A DNA stretch of 64,000 nt from Axinella damicornis. Taxonomy: Eukaryota > Porifera > Demospongiae > Axinellida > Axinellidae. A program made the position numbers and the translations under genes. The stretch lies in the NCBI GenBank assembly GCA_963931865.1, contig OZ007505.1, positions 14,429,495-14,493,494 on the forward strand, given 5' to 3'. The notes beneath the pieces were generated by a model, which did not search any database, had not been told where the DNA came from, and was given only the letters and a program-made list of their open reading frames with translations. Positions 62,827 through 64,000 of the stretch are shown here, in pieces (positions within the stretch are counted from its first letter, which is position 1; the number at the start of each line of letters is the position of its first letter).

Positions 62827-64000
62827 GTGAGTTGGAGCTGCACAGAAAATAAACATAAGGTAGCTAGCTAGCTATGTGGTGAATGCAGTATAAAAGAAGG
62901 AGTCACAACCATGTTCTCCAAGCTATATAGCTAGGTGGAAATCGTACAAGCTTGTTACAAGGTAGGTTAGATTACAGTACTGGTATATACCAGGATGTCA
63001 CAAGGTTGTTCACCAAAGTGGCAATCTTTCAAGGTTGTCACAAGGTTGGCAAGGTAACTGTACCAGGTTGTCACAAGCTTGTTGAATCATGCAAGGTTGT
63101 TACAAGGTAAGGGAGTTAACAGTACAAGGTTGTCACAAGCTTGTTGAATCATGCAAGGTTGTTACAAGGTAGGGGAGTTAACAGTACAAGGTTGTCACAA
63201 GCTTGTTTGGACCAAGTACAAGGTTGTCACAAGGCTGGTGACCTTGTCACAACCTTGTCACCAGGTTGTAACCAGCTTGGCATTTCTATATGGGTTATGA
63301 ACTGTGGAGATAGACGGTTGAATGCTCTCCGCACAATTGTGGAAACATTTCAGGGAGAGTACATGCATGCAAGGACGGAACTAACGGTACTTGGGACTTC
63401 AGGATGCTTTCTGCGTCATTCTTCATCTTCAGAATCCTGATTCTAGCCTGCTATATTGGAAGTCGCTTCTGTAGCCTAGGGCCTTTACTGTCTACACAGG
63501 TTTTGTTACTTGTGTTGATGTCCTGCATCATCATCGTAACAAGACCATATAAGGAAATGTACAGGAACATCATTGATAGCCTGGTTCTGGCACTGCTACA
63601 GGTATTGTTACTTGAATTTTTTAACGAGCTGTACCTTCGGGGAAATCGCTACTACTACATCTTTATGGCACTAATACTAGCAGGGGGCGTCCCCCACATG
63701 GTACTGATATCCTACATCTGCTACAGGCTGGCAGAGAAGGCAGGCCTCAACCAGTGGATAAGAAAAAAATATAGCGATTTGAAAAGATTTGCAAGATCGG
63801 CACGCCAAGTTGAAGCAGATACATGTACGGAGGGTGAGGCTGACGCAAACTCCTTCCCACACAGACTGGTATACCCAGGGGAATACGAACACAACACACA
63901 AGGCCACACCAGCTCTGTCTCTGATCCTATACAAACTACTGGAGAGCTGAACAGTCTGGTTCCTGCCTACACTTATGGCTCTATTAACTAATCTTTCAAT

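Larger units (their letters stand above)
59870..63288. mobile_element. foldback-type composite element inserted in copy C
   Basis: Ends TAGAAATGCCAAG and CTTGGCATTTCTA are exact inverses, with TA at both outer edges (59870-59871, 63287-63288). Inside each end lies a minisatellite of the same sequence in opposite orientation: AACAACCTTGTGACAACC units at 59880-60268 and CAAGGTTGTCACAAG units at 62944-63280. This inverted-tandem-repeat build is that of Foldback/Galileo-like elements. The middle has no recognisable transposase but contains two GC-rich hairpin MITEs, a perfect hairpin at 62722 and two exon-like segments. A normal intron is unlikely because the A and B copies are uninterrupted here. 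Confidence 0.8.
58718..63991 (+). pseudogene. third copy (C) of the polytopic membrane protein, disrupted
   Basis: Starts MIAILLLFLLSFVVQCPA at 58718. It follows copies A/B through LWKPF, then loses one base near 59557 (TTTCACAAG to TTTACAAG), shifting frame. Coding resumes in the other frame (RRGCTDARASIIN to LCRRCI) up to 59870, where a 3.4 kb TA-flanked element is inserted. The 3' part continues from 63289 (WVMNCGDRRLNALRTIVETF), suffers an 8-base insertion (ATGCATGC near 63362), and then reads LSASFFIFRILILACYIGSR to AYTYGSIN. The same membrane interval that varies between A and B is even more divergent here, while PYKEMYRNIIDS and the tail are unchanged. Three independent breaks make this a pseudogene. 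Confidence 0.9.

Noticed and set aside
59871..63288. Large intron in copy C
   Set aside because: Copies A and B have no intron there, the ends are inverted repeats with TA duplication, and copy C carries other frameshifts.

Overview
The window looks like nuclear DNA of an early-branching metazoan, most likely a demosponge. It holds intron-rich orthologues of conserved eukaryotic genes (15-160 bp exons with GT-AG introns), a tandem array of large intronless-looking polytopic membrane proteins of a type I associate with sponges and other marine invertebrates, and dense small DNA transposons, foldback elements, minisatellites and decayed retroelements. No bacterial features are seen. The species cannot be fixed from the sequence alone.

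Layout. (1) 1-4.5 kb: first two coding exons, minus strand, of a Rab GDP-dissociation inhibitor (GDI); the rest lies off the left edge. (2) 4.5-10.8 kb: intergenic DNA with short terminal-inverted-repeat hairpins, a broken Ty3/gypsy-type pol remnant (7.4-8.8 kb) and a 1.2 kb minisatellite of about 64 bp units. (3) 10.8-48.2 kb: an exportin-T (XPOT) gene on the minus strand. I could assemble 30 exons, 2427 coding bases and 809 codons, with every phase consistent. Only the first ~165 residues of the expected protein are missing; they should lie above 48.24 kb. Its introns carry most of the mobile DNA: a complete 1.6 kb gag-only LTR element with a 5-bp target duplication, a Crypton-like recombinase remnant, hAT-like and TA-flanked MITEs, and a foldback MITE split by a TTAA-flanked transposon that is itself split by a third element. 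(4) 48.4-64 kb: a tandem segmental duplication. Each unit has an AT/ACCC-rich short tandem repeat, a spacer, a ~612-residue polytopic membrane protein gene on the plus strand, and (after copies A and B) a truncated RecQ-like helicase fragment on the minus strand followed by a GC-rich hairpin element. Copies A and B are intact. Copy C is broken by a 1-base deletion, a 3.4 kb TA-flanked foldback-type insertion and an 8-base insertion.

How it fits together. GDI (Rab recycling) and XPOT (tRNA nuclear export) are housekeeping genes with no evident functional link. The membrane-protein array is the lineage-specific, fast-changing part: the copies are near-identical except for a C-terminal membrane region where substitutions pile up. 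If the missing XPOT 5' exons lie beyond 64 kb, the whole array sits inside an XPOT intron.
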